This document shows, piece after piece, positions 1 through 8,570 of a stretch of DNA of 42,520 nucleotides. The notes beneath the pieces were generated by a model, which did not search any database, was not told where the DNA came from, and was given only the letters and a program-made list of their open reading frames with translations. The stretch is taken from assembly GCA_007988745.1 (NCBI GenBank), contig BJUT01000036.1, positions 1-42,520 of the forward strand, given 5' to 3'. Source of the DNA: Pseudoalteromonas atlantica. Its GTDB lineage: Bacteria > Pseudomonadota > Gammaproteobacteria > Enterobacterales > Alteromonadaceae. The position numbers were made by a program, and so were the translations under genes. How positions within the stretch are numbered: the first letter of the stretch is position 1; each line of letters begins with the position of its first letter.

Positions 1-161
1 GGCGCTTAGCTTGCTAGCGCGTTGGCCGAAAGCACAAACTTTTTGGTTTTACATGTAGAGGGAGTTTGTTTTATTTTTTTAAGCAAGAAAACGTACCTAA
101 ATTACTATTACACCCCAAAAAATAATGATTTCCACACCGAAAATAAAAGCGACACTATTCT

Positions 162-210
162 GCTAAAAGCTAAAAGCTAAAAGCTAAAAGCTAAAAGCTA
201 AAAGCTAAAA
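162..210. repeat. Seven perfect tandem copies of the heptamer GCTAAAA
   Basis: Exactly seven head-to-tail copies of GCTAAAA fill this 49-bp tract. It lies 60 bp before the start codon of the cytochrome/propeller gene at 271. A good -10 hexamer, TATAGT at 218-223, follows directly, so the matching -35 position would fall inside the repeats. Perfect heptamer tracts are prone to slipped-strand copy-number change; whether this one varies cannot be told from a single sequence. Confidence 0.95.
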
Positions 211-270
211 GTGCTCATATAGTAAACACTTTCGCCCTATGCTTTAATATTAAAAACAAGGGAGGGCGTT

Positions 271-1503
271 ATGCGTAAAAATCGATTTTTATTTAAAAAA
301 CACGTTGCGGCTATGGCTGCGCTAGGGATTTTGGTTGCGCCGTTACCTGTATTGAGTAATGAGCCTGGGGTATTAGTTGAGCAGCTTTGTGCCAGTTGCC
401 ATAGTTTAAACAACCTTGAGCGCAGTGCGGGTTATAGCCAAGCGGATTGGCAAACACTCATAAGCTATATGGTTGATACCGGCGAGGGTACTGCGCTTAG
501 TAAAGATATTAGCGCGTATTTAGCTAAGCATTACCCTGTTAACACTAAGCGCGAGTCAACGGTGGTTAAAGGCGATTTAAAACTTAGCTTTAAATACTGG
601 CAAGTGCCTACGCTTGGGCAACGCGCTCGCGACCCTGTGCAAGGTAAAAACGGGCTTATTTGGTGGGTTGGCCAGTGGGGCAATATTTTAGGTAGGTTAA
701 ACCCTAAAACCGGTGAAATGAAAGAGTACACTTTGCCAAGTGGTACGTATGCGCACAGTGTATCGCTTGATAAAAACCAAACCCCTTGGTTTTTAGGTAA
801 TAAAAATGGCACGGTTGGGTATTTAGATTTAAAAACCGAAAAATTTAAAGTGTATAAAATGCCTGATAAAAACGCCCGTGACCCGCATACAGGCGTGTTT
901 GATGATGCGGGTATATTTTGGTTTACCCTGCAGCACAGCAACATGATTGGCAGGCTAAACCCTAAAAGCGGTGATATTAAACTTGCTACTTTACCCACTA
1001 AAGGCTCGCGGCCTTATGGTATAAAGCTTGATTCAAACGGGACGCCGTGGGTGTCGTGTAATGGCAGTAACTGTTTGGTTAAAGTTGATAAAAACACCAT
1101 GGAGCTTAGCGAAATAAAACTCCCAGGTGCTAAAACACATACTAGGCGCCTTGCTATTACGCCTGATGATATGGTGTTTTATGTAAACTCTGGCATGGGT
1201 AAACTTGGACGCTATAACCCCAAAAACGGTAAAATAACGCAGTGGGATAACCCCAGCGGCGAAAACAGCCACCCGTATGCCATTGAATATGCCGATAATG
1301 CTATTTGGTTTAATGAGTCGGCTAAGCGCCCCGAAACGCTGGTTAGGTTTGATTTAAAAACTCAAACCATGCAAAGCTGGCAAATTCCGAGTAAAGAAGG
1401 GGTTTACTCTGGCTTAATTAGGCACATGCGTATGGGCAATAACGGCTTAATTATTCATCAAACGGCTACTAATCAATTAGCCGAAATTACTTGGTCTAAG
1501 TAA
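271..1503 (+). CDS. Secreted c-type cytochrome fused to a Vgb-like (streptogramin lyase-type) beta-propeller
   Basis: The 410-residue product has a signal peptide (residues 1 to about 29, ending VLS) and then a short cytochrome c segment. That segment has a CASCH haem motif at 40-44 and a candidate axial Met at 67. From about residue 100 to the end it carries six or more propeller blades with recurring units such as GRLNPKTG, GRLNPKSG and GRYNPKNG followed by a short LP strand, as in the virginiamycin B lyase (Vgb) family. Vgb linearises streptogramin B in the cytoplasm. A periplasmic haem-bearing fusion is unlikely to do that and more probably acts on or senses a periplasmic substrate; this is inference. 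The start is supported by GGGAGGG just upstream. It is monocistronic, with the heptamer repeat in its promoter region. Confidence 0.85.
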   Translation: MRKNRFLFKKHVAAMAALGILVAPLPVLSNEPGVLVEQLCASCHSLNNLERSAGYSQADWQTLISYMVDTGEGTALSKDISAYLAKHYPVNTKRESTVVKGDLKLSFKYWQVPTLGQRARDPVQGKNGLIWWVGQWGNILGRLNPKTGEMKEYTLPSGTYAHSVSLDKNQTPWFLGNKNGTVGYLDLKTEKFKVYKMPDKNARDPHTGVFDDAGIFWFTLQHSNMIGRLNPKSGDIKLATLPTKGSRPYGIKLDSNGTPWVSCNGSNCLVKVDKNTMELSEIKLPGAKTHTRRLAITPDDMVFYVNSGMGKLGRYNPKNGKITQWDNPSGENSHPYAIEYADNAIWFNESAKRPETLVRFDLKTQTMQSWQIPSKEGVYSGLIRHMRMGNNGLIIHQTATNQLAEITWSK

Positions 1504-1715
1504 TTGAGTTTATTAACGCGTTATATAGAGCCGCTAAGCGTTAGTGTATTTATTTATGTGGTAGGAGTTTTTTACAACGGTTAGCAATATTTACTGTGTA
1601 AATGAAAGCAGTAGTTTGGGTTTATTCTTTAACTTATTGATTAGTAATAATAATTTAAGTGGTTTAGGTTTTGCTTAGTAATAGCTGTATTTTTTAAATA
1701 AATAAAGGAGTTATT

Positions 1716-2210
1716 ATGAGCACGGTTATTACTGGGTTATTTGAAAGCGCATCACAAGCAACACTGGCTATTTATAGATTAGAAGCATTAGGTATTAATG
1801 AAGCTGATATAAGCATTGTAGCCAATGACTCATACGCAAAGGAAGACTTTGCCTTAGACGAGGGAACCAAAGCGGCTGAAGGCGGCATTGTTGGTGCAGC
1901 GTCTGGTGGTATTATTGCTGCAATTGTTGGCGGTTTTACTGCCGTAGGTACCGTGGCAACCGGTGGTACAGGTTTATTAGTAGCAGGCCCACTAGTGGCT
2001 GCATTTGCAGCGGGCGGCGCTGGTGCTGCGGTTGGCGGAAGTTTAGGCGCTGCTATTGGGGCGTTTATTCCTGAGCACGAAGTTAAATTTTACGAAGACG
2101 CCATTGAGAAAGGCTCTATATTAATTGGTGTTAAGTACAACAGCGATAACAAAAGCGCGATTGAAGAAATACTTAAAAATGCAGGCGCGAGTAGTGTGTC
2201 TACCGCGTAA
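1716..2210 (+). CDS. General stress protein 17M-like, glycine-zipper protein
   Basis: The 164-aa product starts with a small alpha/beta module (residues 1-45, TVITGLFESASQATLAIYRL) like the general stress protein 17M (YflT-type) domain. Residues about 55-115 are a long Gly/Ala-rich stretch with GxxxG spacing, able to form a helical hairpin in a membrane. A short alpha/beta tail (about 120-160) resembles the N-terminal module. The family is linked to stress responses in many bacteria but has no known biochemical activity. AAAGGAG five bases before the ATG supports the start. It is a single gene closed by the terminator at 2232-2263. Confidence 0.75.
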   Translation: MSTVITGLFESASQATLAIYRLEALGINEADISIVANDSYAKEDFALDEGTKAAEGGIVGAASGGIIAAIVGGFTAVGTVATGGTGLLVAGPLVAAFAAGGAGAAVGGSLGAAIGAFIPEHEVKFYEDAIEKGSILIGVKYNSDNKSAIEEILKNAGASSVSTA

Positions 2211-2231
2211 AGCTAATTAGTTTAAAATAAT

Positions 2232-2263
2232 AAAAAAGGTGAAACTTAGTTTCACCTTTTTTT
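2232..2263. terminator. Bidirectional intrinsic terminator
   Basis: GGTGAAAC (2238-2245) pairs with GTTTCACC (2249-2256) around a TTA loop. Six A residues precede and seven T residues follow, so it can serve the + gene ending at 2210 and the - gene ending at 2299. Confidence 0.92.
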
Positions 2264-2298
2264 ATGCTTTTTTACGTTGCACTTTAGTAGCTATTAGC

Positions 2299-2544
2299 TT
2301 ACTTAGATTTACGTTTGTCGAGCACATAATGTACGGCCATTCTTGCCACGCCTGCACCAATGCCAGATACCACCGCCCATGTAACGGCTTCTTTAAGATC
2401 TGTATGCTCGCTTGGCTTGTCTTTTGGGGCGGGCTCGTTGGTTACCTTTTCCCACGACTTTTGTAAACTTTTTCTGGTTAGCATGCCAGCTGATGCGGCG
2501 GCTAGGCCTATACCTAGTGTTTTAATTAGTTGCTTGTTACTCAT
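2299..2544 (-). CDS. DUF4235 family small membrane protein
   Basis: The 81-aa product has two hydrophobic helices, about residues 7-23 and 51-70. A polar loop between them contains a conserved-looking KSWEKVTNEPAPKD and a following WAVVSGIGAG segment, which is the usual layout of DUF4235 proteins. No function is known for the family. GAGGG lies six bases before the ATG, supporting the start. It converges on the 17M-like stress gene, with a shared terminator between them. Confidence 0.75.
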   Translation of the reverse strand: MSNKQLIKTLGIGLAAASAGMLTRKSLQKSWEKVTNEPAPKDKPSEHTDLKEAVTWAVVSGIGAGVARMAVHYVLDKRKSK

Positions 2545-3051
2545 AATTCCCTCGATTGTTTAATAGCGATAGGGTCATCTATAACCCTTTTAATAACACT
2601 AGTATGTTCAGCAATTAGTATACCGATAGCGCAGCAGGCGTGGTGAGCATGGTTTATTTTATCGTTTGCATAGGCGCGTATTTTGATTAAACGCGCTGTG
2701 CTATTGGCTTAGCGCGGTATTAGTAAATGCGCTATTAAGCGTTTAAGCTGCTTTTTTACCCGTTTTGAGCGGTACTTAGTATTAGGCGGGTGGGCGTGTT
2801 AAGCCTGTAAAGTTGTCATTTCTTTTGTAAATTTGCCCTAGTTTTTGTGCAGCGTTTAAGCAAAAACACGCAGTAAATTTTAAGTATGTGTAGTGGTTAA
2901 TTATCTAGTCTTGTTTATTTTATTTTTAATCAATGCGTTACGTTTAGCGCAGGTGAAATTTTTTGCCTACAGTGAGCTTGGTATAGAGATTGTACCTAAT
3001 AACTGAGCAGTCGCGTTATTTACAAAACAGATACTACATAAGGAGAGCACG
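2545..3051. other. Gene-free stretch between the DUF4235 gene and sodC
   Basis: These 507 bases hold the divergent promoters of the DUF4235 gene and sodC. I see no ORF with a ribosome binding site and no strong hairpin with a T-tract. A GCGCGT/ACGCGC inverted repeat near 2683-2700 is weak and probably chance. Confidence 0.6.
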
Positions 3052-3621
3052 ATGAATTGTTTACAGTTTGATTCAACCGCTAAAAAAAGCGTAGCACGTA
3101 TTTTTAAACCAGCTTGCGCCATATTAATTACCGCTGCAATGCTACAAAATAGCGCATTGGCGAATGTAGATGTTGATATGCATGCAGTAAGTAAGTCGGG
3201 GCAAGGTGAGTTACTTGGCACCGTTACACTGACAGAAAATGAGCACGGGGTGGTATTTACCCCAGCGCTTAAAGGCTTAACGCCTGGGAAGCATGGATTT
3301 CATGTTCATCAATATGCTAGCTGCGAGCCAAAGCAAAAAAACGGTAAAGTTGTACCTGCCGGTGCTGCTGGTGGACACTTTGATCCTAACAGCGCTAAAC
3401 ACCATGATGAACCGTGGAGTAATGGCCACCTAGGCGATTTACCTGCGTTATTTGTAAATGAGCGCGGCGAAGCTAAATCGCCTGTTTTAGCGCCAAGGCT
3501 CAAGCTTGAGCAGCTTAAACAACACGCAGTGATGATCCACAAAGGGGGCGACAATTATGCCGACGAACCCAAGAAATTAGGTGGTGGCGGTAAACGTGTT
3601 GCGTGCGGCGTAATTAAGTAA
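3052..3621 (+). CDS. sodC: Periplasmic Cu/Zn superoxide dismutase
   Basis: It dismutates superoxide to oxygen and hydrogen peroxide in the periplasm. The 189-aa precursor has an Ala-rich signal peptide ending SALA at residue 37. All metal-site landmarks are present: GFHVH (His84, His86), bridging His109 in GGHFDP, His118, His126 and Asp129 in NGHLGDLP, and His163 in MIHKGGDN. Cys91 and Cys185 are placed for the conserved disulfide. Length and motif order are those of normal bacterial SodC. AAGGAGAG before the ATG supports the start. chaB follows after 14 bases, so the two are probably co-transcribed. Confidence 0.96.
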   Translation: MNCLQFDSTAKKSVARIFKPACAILITAAMLQNSALANVDVDMHAVSKSGQGELLGTVTLTENEHGVVFTPALKGLTPGKHGFHVHQYASCEPKQKNGKVVPAGAAGGHFDPNSAKHHDEPWSNGHLGDLPALFVNERGEAKSPVLAPRLKLEQLKQHAVMIHKGGDNYADEPKKLGGGGKRVACGVIK

Positions 3622-3635
3622 TACGGAGATTATTT

Positions 3636-3869
3636 ATGCCTTATCAAAACACAAACGAGTTACCGGATTCGGTAAAAAGTAACTTACCTAAACATGCCCA
3701 AGAGATATATCAAGAGGCGTTTAATAGCGCGTGGGATACCTACGAGGACCCAAGCGATAGAAAAAACGACGACGACCGCGAAACCACAGCGCATAAAGTG
3801 GCTTGGTCTGCGGTTAAAAATAGCTACAGTAAAAATGATAATGGAAATTGGGTTAAGTCGAATAATTAG
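3636..3869 (+). CDS. chaB: ChaB family protein
   Basis: This 77-aa protein has the ChaB signature. It opens with YQNTNELPDSVKSNLP, continues with AQEIYQEAFNSAWDTYED and ends with an AHKVAWSAVKNSY helix. ChaB was named as a regulator of the ChaA cation antiporter in E. coli, but no chaA is in this window and the biochemical role is unsettled. GGAG precedes the ATG. It sits 14 bases after sodC and ahead of a strong terminator, so sodC-chaB forms a two-gene unit. Confidence 0.9.
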   Translation: MPYQNTNELPDSVKSNLPKHAQEIYQEAFNSAWDTYEDPSDRKNDDDRETTAHKVAWSAVKNSYSKNDNGNWVKSNN

Positions 3870-3900
3870 TTACTGGTACAAGTAAAAAACCAATGCATAA

Positions 3901-3933
3901 AAAAGCCGCTACAAAAGTTGTAGCGGCTTTTTT
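3901..3933. terminator. Bidirectional intrinsic terminator
   Basis: GCCGCTACAA (3905-3914) pairs perfectly with TTGTAGCGGC (3918-3927) around an AAG loop, with A-rich and T-rich flanks. It separates sodC-chaB (+) from the symporter gene (-). Confidence 0.94.
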
Positions 3934-3947
3934 ATAGCGCAATTAGG

Positions 3948-5276
3948 CTACTCGCTTTTGTGTTTGCGGCGTTTATAAAAGGCAAAACCACCCACTACAC
4001 AGGCTAATATAACCGCCATAATAATAGTAAATGCCCACGGCCCAAAATTAGCAATGGCAGGAAGTGCAAGGGCAGTAACAATACCGCCGCCAACCACAGG
4101 CTCATAAAGTGGTTGTTTGTAACTAAAGGGGCGAATATGCTCGCTTGGGTTTGAGGTAGCCTGTTTTAGCATTAACAGCCCAACTGCCGTAGTGCCCATA
4201 GATTGCCCAAGCTCGCCAATTCCTCTCACTTTCCAATCTTTTGGGAAAAACCACCCACCAAAGAAAAAGTAAATAGCTGCGCTATAGGCAACCCCCACTG
4301 CGCCTAAAATTAAAATACTTTGCCAATATTTAGCAAGTACCGATAAGTTAAGCGCACCCAGTGCGGCAATTATTAGTAAATCGAGGGAGAGGTTAGAAAG
4401 CAGATTTATTTGATAGTGACTAATTAAGTTACCCATGCCTGATTTATTAAGCACTATTTGCACCACTAAACCCACCATCATCGCAATGGGGAATAAAGGC
4501 ATGTACTCAAGTATTTTTACCGATGAATCGGCAAAAAGGTTTTTTTCGGCTACTTGTAAGCCACTAAGAATAAGCCAAGCAACAATAACAACCGTGCCTA
4601 AAACAGCAAAGTGCAGGCCAAACGGGCGGTCTTTTACCTCTACTTTTTCGTCGTGGCTAATTTCAAGTTCTTGGTCGCCCCCATCGGTGCGGTTAGACAT
4701 AATAGTCCCTAATACGATGGCGCTTATAAGGCCTATTGTTGCTATACCTAACCCCAAGTCCATACCTTTTGCAAAATCGATACTTTCAAAAGTGGATTGC
4801 AGGCCAGCTACGGTGCCATGCCCGCCCTGAAATCCCACCGCAATGAGTGCGCCGGCAACTTCGTTGGTATCAAATAAAGGGGCAAGTACTAATAATGCCG
4901 TGATCATACCCACCACATATTGGCCTATGGCAATGCTGTAGCCAAAGCTTAAATTGGGTAGGCTTTGGTTTAGCGATTGTTTAATTGTAGGTATTTTTTT
5001 ACCTAAAAATAAACCTGCAAACACCACTACAATTAAATACCCAGGTAACTCCTTCCATATGTTTGTGACCTTTTCATCTATCCATAAATTAGTGCCTTGG
5101 ATCGACAAATTAATATGCTCACCAAGTAATTGTGGCCCTAATAAAAGAGCCAATACACCAGCAATTAACGATGAGGGCACAATTAAGCCCCTTAAAAATG
5201 TGTACTTAATTAAATTACCTAGCGTTAAAAAAAAGGCCAGTAGTAGTAACGACTTAAAAAATATAGCTATATCCAT
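3948..5276 (-). CDS. GltS-type sodium/glutamate symporter family protein
   Basis: The 442-aa product is almost wholly hydrophobic, with about ten to twelve membrane segments. It has the GGHGT re-entrant-loop motif (in GFQGGHGTVAG) and the SSLIAG start-region motif typical of the glutamate:Na+ symporter family. A charged cytoplasmic loop (about residues 195-215, rich in D, E and K) separates two halves, matching the inverted-repeat fold of GltS. It is somewhat longer than E. coli GltS (about 400 aa), so the substrate may not be glutamate. The ATG at 5276 starts directly at the first membrane segment, though the ribosome binding site is weak. It is monocistronic. Confidence 0.85.
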   Translation of the reverse strand: MDIAIFFKSLLLLAFFLTLGNLIKYTFLRGLIVPSSLIAGVLALLLGPQLLGEHINLSIQGTNLWIDEKVTNIWKELPGYLIVVVFAGLFLGKKIPTIKQSLNQSLPNLSFGYSIAIGQYVVGMITALLVLAPLFDTNEVAGALIAVGFQGGHGTVAGLQSTFESIDFAKGMDLGLGIATIGLISAIVLGTIMSNRTDGGDQELEISHDEKVEVKDRPFGLHFAVLGTVVIVAWLILSGLQVAEKNLFADSSVKILEYMPLFPIAMMVGLVVQIVLNKSGMGNLISHYQINLLSNLSLDLLIIAALGALNLSVLAKYWQSILILGAVGVAYSAAIYFFFGGWFFPKDWKVRGIGELGQSMGTTAVGLLMLKQATSNPSEHIRPFSYKQPLYEPVVGGGIVTALALPAIANFGPWAFTIIMAVILACVVGGFAFYKRRKHKSE

Positions 5277-5587
5277 AACTGATTTAACCTATGTTTTATG
5301 CTCCTTTAAACTACTCACTAATAAAAAGAGCTATATATGTTTGAGTGCTAAATACGCTAAGTAGCAATATATATTCCAGCGATTTTTAAATTTTAAGTAA
5401 TTGATAATTCTATTTTAAATATTTAATGTTGAATTGAGTGCAACGGCCTTACAGAGTATTTGTATAATTTTCAAACTAAAGTGTTAGGTAAATACACAGA
5501 GAGTGCGTTAAACACTCGTGTGAGTTTCGCTTAAATGTGCGTTACTATTTGGCAAAATTAAGTTTGTTTAAACCCATTGGGATTACG
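5277..5587. other. Divergent promoter region before the symporter and acpH genes
   Basis: About 310 very AT-rich bases. I see only short inverted repeats, such as GAGTG (5501-5505) with CACTC (5513-5517), and no gene or terminator. An upstream in-frame GTG at 5537 could extend acpH, but the TTG at 5588 fits the family better. Confidence 0.5.
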
Positions 5588-6178
5588 TTGAATTATTTAG
5601 CTCACCTTTACTTAGCAAAGCCTACAGCCGATTCACACTTTGGCAATTTATTAGGTGATTTTGGTGGACGCAGGCACGCAGAATACCTGCCCAATAGCGT
5701 TAAAAGCGCGCTAGAAAACCATTACTTAGTGGATAAATTTACCGACTCACACGCTTTAGTAAAAACCACTAAGCAGTACTTTTCGCCCAAGCGAAAGCGC
5801 TTTGCCGGCGTAGCGATTGACGTGCTGTTTGATCACTTTTTAATTAGGCATTGGCAGCAATTTAACAAACATCCTTTAAATGATTTTAAACGCAGCAGCT
5901 ACGCACTTTTAAATGAGCGCATAGCGGTTATGCCACCGCGCATGCAGCATGTTGTAACCAGCATGACTACAAACGATTGGTTTAAAGAATACGAAACTAT
6001 AGAAGGGGTAGGGCTTGCGCTTGATAACATAGCCAAACGCATTCGTTTTACTAATAACTTTGCAGGTTCCGCTGAGGATATAGCGCAAAACTACCATGAG
6101 TTAGAAACGGTGTTTTTAGAATTTTTCCCTGAGTTAATTGAACATGTTAATGAACATGCCTTAGAAAGGGCGTATTAA
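5588..6178 (+). CDS. acpH: Acyl carrier protein phosphodiesterase (AcpH family)
   Basis: AcpH removes the 4'-phosphopantetheine group from holo-ACP. I chose the TTG at 5588 because family members begin close to NYLAHLYLA; TTGGGA lies five bases before it. A GTG at 5537 would add 17 residues of no family resemblance. The resulting 196-aa protein keeps the expected blocks: GNLLGDF, HYLVDKFTDSH and IDVLFDHFLIRHW. These are the His/Asp-rich metal-site segments of this family. It is a single gene. The following 120 bases show no clear terminator. Confidence 0.88.
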   Translation: MNYLAHLYLAKPTADSHFGNLLGDFGGRRHAEYLPNSVKSALENHYLVDKFTDSHALVKTTKQYFSPKRKRFAGVAIDVLFDHFLIRHWQQFNKHPLNDFKRSSYALLNERIAVMPPRMQHVVTSMTTNDWFKEYETIEGVGLALDNIAKRIRFTNNFAGSAEDIAQNYHELETVFLEFFPELIEHVNEHALERAY

Positions 6179-6296
6179 AAACAATGCTGAAATGTGTTTA
6201 GTATTGAACGTGCATTATTACCTGTACTGCTAGTTTATTTTTTAAATTTCGCGGCTCTATTATTGCCATTTGTATAGCTTAAAGGATTAACTAAAT

Positions 6297-7106
6297 ATGG
6301 ATTTTTCTACGATTTTGGTCACGTTATTAGGCCAGCTTTGGTATTTTATACCGCTGTTTATTTGTATTGGGGTTTTTAAAACACCTTGGTTTAAAGGAGC
6401 GATGGGAGAGTGGCAAGTTAATGTGCTAATTAAACTGTTTTTAAATAAGGCAGATTACACATTAATTAAAAATGTGACACTGCCTACTTTTGAAAACGGC
6501 ATTGAAAATGGCACTACGCAAATTGATCATATTATTGTGTCTGAGTTTGGTGTGTTTGTGGTGGAAACTAAAAACATGAAAGGTTGGATTTTTGGTTCAG
6601 CGAATCAAAAAATGTGGACACAAAAAATTTTTAAACACTCATCAAAATTTCAAAACCCCCTGCATCAAAACTACAAGCATTTAAAAACACTTGAGTCGTG
6701 TTTAGGTATAAACAGTAGCGCATTATTTTCGGTTATTATTTTTATTGGCGACAGCACATTTAAAACTAAACTACCTGAAAATGTTAGATTTGCACGCGGC
6801 GGTATTGAGTACATTAAAAGTAAAACCGAGCGAGTACTTAGTGCTAATACTAAAAACGATATAGTAAATACAATTGAAAGAGGAAAATTAAAACCAAGTT
6901 TTAAAACAAATCGCCAACATGTAAGCCATGTAAAAACGATTATTGAACAAAAGCAGGCGCCAAAAAAAGAACGCTCAGAAACTCAGATATGCTCACGTTG
7001 CGGTGAGAAAATGGTACTACGTAAAGCAAAGAAAGGTACTAATATAGGAAATACGTTCTTTGGCTGTAGTGCATTCCCTAAATGTAGAAATAGTGTTGAG
7101 ATTTAA
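6297..7106 (+). CDS. NERD-domain nuclease-like protein with C-terminal zinc finger
   Basis: The 269-aa product has an N-terminal membrane helix (about residues 5-27) followed by a NERD domain. The nuclease-like residues are in place: Glu38, Asp77 in QIDHIIV, and Glu90/Lys92 in VVETKN, the E-x-K of the PD-(D/E)XK fold. The C-terminus is a topoisomerase-type four-Cys zinc ribbon (Cys232, Cys235, Cys257, Cys263), which usually binds single-stranded nucleic acid. The order membrane anchor, nuclease, zinc ribbon is common for NERD proteins, but their physiological substrate is unknown. AAAGGA precedes the ATG. A membrane protein gene follows 15 bases downstream and is probably co-expressed. Confidence 0.87.
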   Translation: MDFSTILVTLLGQLWYFIPLFICIGVFKTPWFKGAMGEWQVNVLIKLFLNKADYTLIKNVTLPTFENGIENGTTQIDHIIVSEFGVFVVETKNMKGWIFGSANQKMWTQKIFKHSSKFQNPLHQNYKHLKTLESCLGINSSALFSVIIFIGDSTFKTKLPENVRFARGGIEYIKSKTERVLSANTKNDIVNTIERGKLKPSFKTNRQHVSHVKTIIEQKQAPKKERSETQICSRCGEKMVLRKAKKGTNIGNTFFGCSAFPKCRNSVEI

Positions 7107-7121
7107 AAGGAAGTAGATTTT

Positions 7122-7763
7122 ATGCCTGATGTAACGGCATTGTTTTATATAGCTATTATGGCTTTTTATTTATTACACAAAAACGAAGAAGCCAAAATAT
7201 TAGTCCCCGTAATTGGCTTTGCAGCAATCCCCCTTTTTAGTAACGATTACTGGCAATGGTTTCAGCTCAGTGCGGCACTGAGTGTTGTGGTTATAGTGAT
7301 AGAAAAAGAGAAAGCAGGGTATACAGGCGGCGGTGCTGTTTCGGCATTTGCTGCATTTTTTATCGGCGCTTTATTAGTTAGTATTTTTATACACGCGACT
7401 TCGTCTGCGGTTACTAGTTTAAACTCTACAAGCTTTAATTTTAAACATCCACTAAGTTACGCGTGGCCTAGGCATATTGTAATTTTATATGCGTCTGCGT
7501 TTGTATCTGCCTTACTGGGTGTATTGTTTAATGTTCGTATGCCTGTAGCTTTTTATGGCGCATTAATTATTGCGTGTTTACTTGCTGTTTTACCTCACTT
7601 TTGTGACTCTTTTTTATATGGCTTAGCATTAAGTGTAATAATTATTGTAGTTACTTTTGCCGTGGCATTTATTAAAAAGGCACAAGAAGAAGCACGCTTT
7701 ATATTTGCTTATATTGGTGCAGGGTTAATACAAGTGAGCTGTTTGGTTAAGTACTTTAGCTAA
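7122..7763 (+). CDS. Hypothetical polytopic membrane protein
   Basis: I do not recognise this 213-aa protein. It has about six or seven hydrophobic segments (roughly 4-18, 26-40, 48-60, 72-92, 117-135, 142-157 and 164-184) with few charged residues, and ends in a short amphipathic helix. AAAGGAAG before the ATG is a good ribosome binding site. It follows the NERD gene after only 15 bases, so the two are likely one operon and may act at the same membrane. No known transporter motif is visible. Confidence 0.7.
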   Translation: MPDVTALFYIAIMAFYLLHKNEEAKILVPVIGFAAIPLFSNDYWQWFQLSAALSVVVIVIEKEKAGYTGGGAVSAFAAFFIGALLVSIFIHATSSAVTSLNSTSFNFKHPLSYAWPRHIVILYASAFVSALLGVLFNVRMPVAFYGALIIACLLAVLPHFCDSFLYGLALSVIIIVVTFAVAFIKKAQEEARFIFAYIGAGLIQVSCLVKYFS

Positions 7764-7826
7764 CTATTTTTTGAACGACTGCTCAAGTTGTGGTTTAATC
7801 GTAGCTACCACTTTTAGGAGCGTTTT

Positions 7827-8504
7827 ATGATCAAATTTTATTTTCACCATACACCTAACCCAATGAAGGTTGCTTTGTTTTTAGAAGAAACAGGGCTGCC
7901 GTTTGAACTTGTGCCACTTGATACCTTAAAAGGTGAGCAACACACACCTGAGTTTAAAGCCATCAATCCTAACGCAAAAGCACCTGCCATTGTTGATGGT
8001 GAAACTCGTGTGTTTGATTCGAACGCTATATTAATGTACCTAAGTGAAAAACACGGTAAGTTAGCAGGTAAGGTAGAGAATCGCGCCGAAATGCTTTCAT
8101 GGTTAATGTTTATAGCATCTGGCCTTGGGCCGTATTCGGGGCAAAGTGTACACTTTAGACACATGGCACCTGAAGGGCTTGATTACGCCGTTAACCGCTA
8201 CTTGCGTGAGGCGCAGCGCCATTACGAAGTGCTTGATGCACACCTTGAAGGTCGCGACTTTATAGTGGGTGATGAATACACCATTGCTGATGTATCTGCT
8301 TGGGGTTGGATTGATAAAGCGCCAGTAGTACTTGGTGAAGAAGGCCTAACGCCATACCCTAATTTAAAGCGTTGGTTTGAAAGCATTGATAGCCGCCCAG
8401 CGGTTGCGCGTGCACGCAAAATTGGCACCGATGTCGCCTTTAAAAAAGAGTTTGATGAAGAAGCCAAACGTGCGTTTTTCCCATCTAACTACCCGAAGAG
8501 CTAA
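7827..8504 (+). CDS. Glutathione S-transferase, YfcG/YghU-like (Nu class)
   Basis: The 225-aa product has a thioredoxin-like N-terminal domain (1-80) with TPNPMKVALFLEE at the active-site helix and the glutathione-binding block KAPAIVD...FDSNAIL. The all-helical C-terminal domain carries WLMFIASGLGPYSGQ and the N-capping motif FIVGDEYTIADVSAWGW. The TPN start and GLGP segment point to the YfcG/YghU group, which act as glutathione-dependent disulfide reductases; substrate cannot be read from sequence. AGGAG lies before the ATG. It is monocistronic and closed by a strong terminator. Confidence 0.92.
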   Translation: MIKFYFHHTPNPMKVALFLEETGLPFELVPLDTLKGEQHTPEFKAINPNAKAPAIVDGETRVFDSNAILMYLSEKHGKLAGKVENRAEMLSWLMFIASGLGPYSGQSVHFRHMAPEGLDYAVNRYLREAQRHYEVLDAHLEGRDFIVGDEYTIADVSAWGWIDKAPVVLGEEGLTPYPNLKRWFESIDSRPAVARARKIGTDVAFKKEFDEEAKRAFFPSNYPKS

Positions 8505-8515
8505 CGCGCAAAAGT

Positions 8516-8547
8516 AAAAAAGGGCAATTAATATTGCCCTTTTTTTA
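8516..8547. terminator. Bidirectional intrinsic terminator
   Basis: AGGGCAAT (8521-8528) pairs with ATTGCCCT (8533-8540), with A5 before and T7 after. It lies between the convergent GST and pyroglutamyl-peptidase-like genes. Confidence 0.92.
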
Positions 8548-8570
8548 TGTATATTAATTACTTAGCTTTA

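Noticed and set aside
4435..4830. Long plus-strand reading frame opposite the symporter gene
   Set aside because: Shadow of the minus-strand gene; no ribosome binding site and no protein-like composition. The same holds for other antisense frames, for example in 531-998, 22308-22655, 31964-32287 and 37427-38161.
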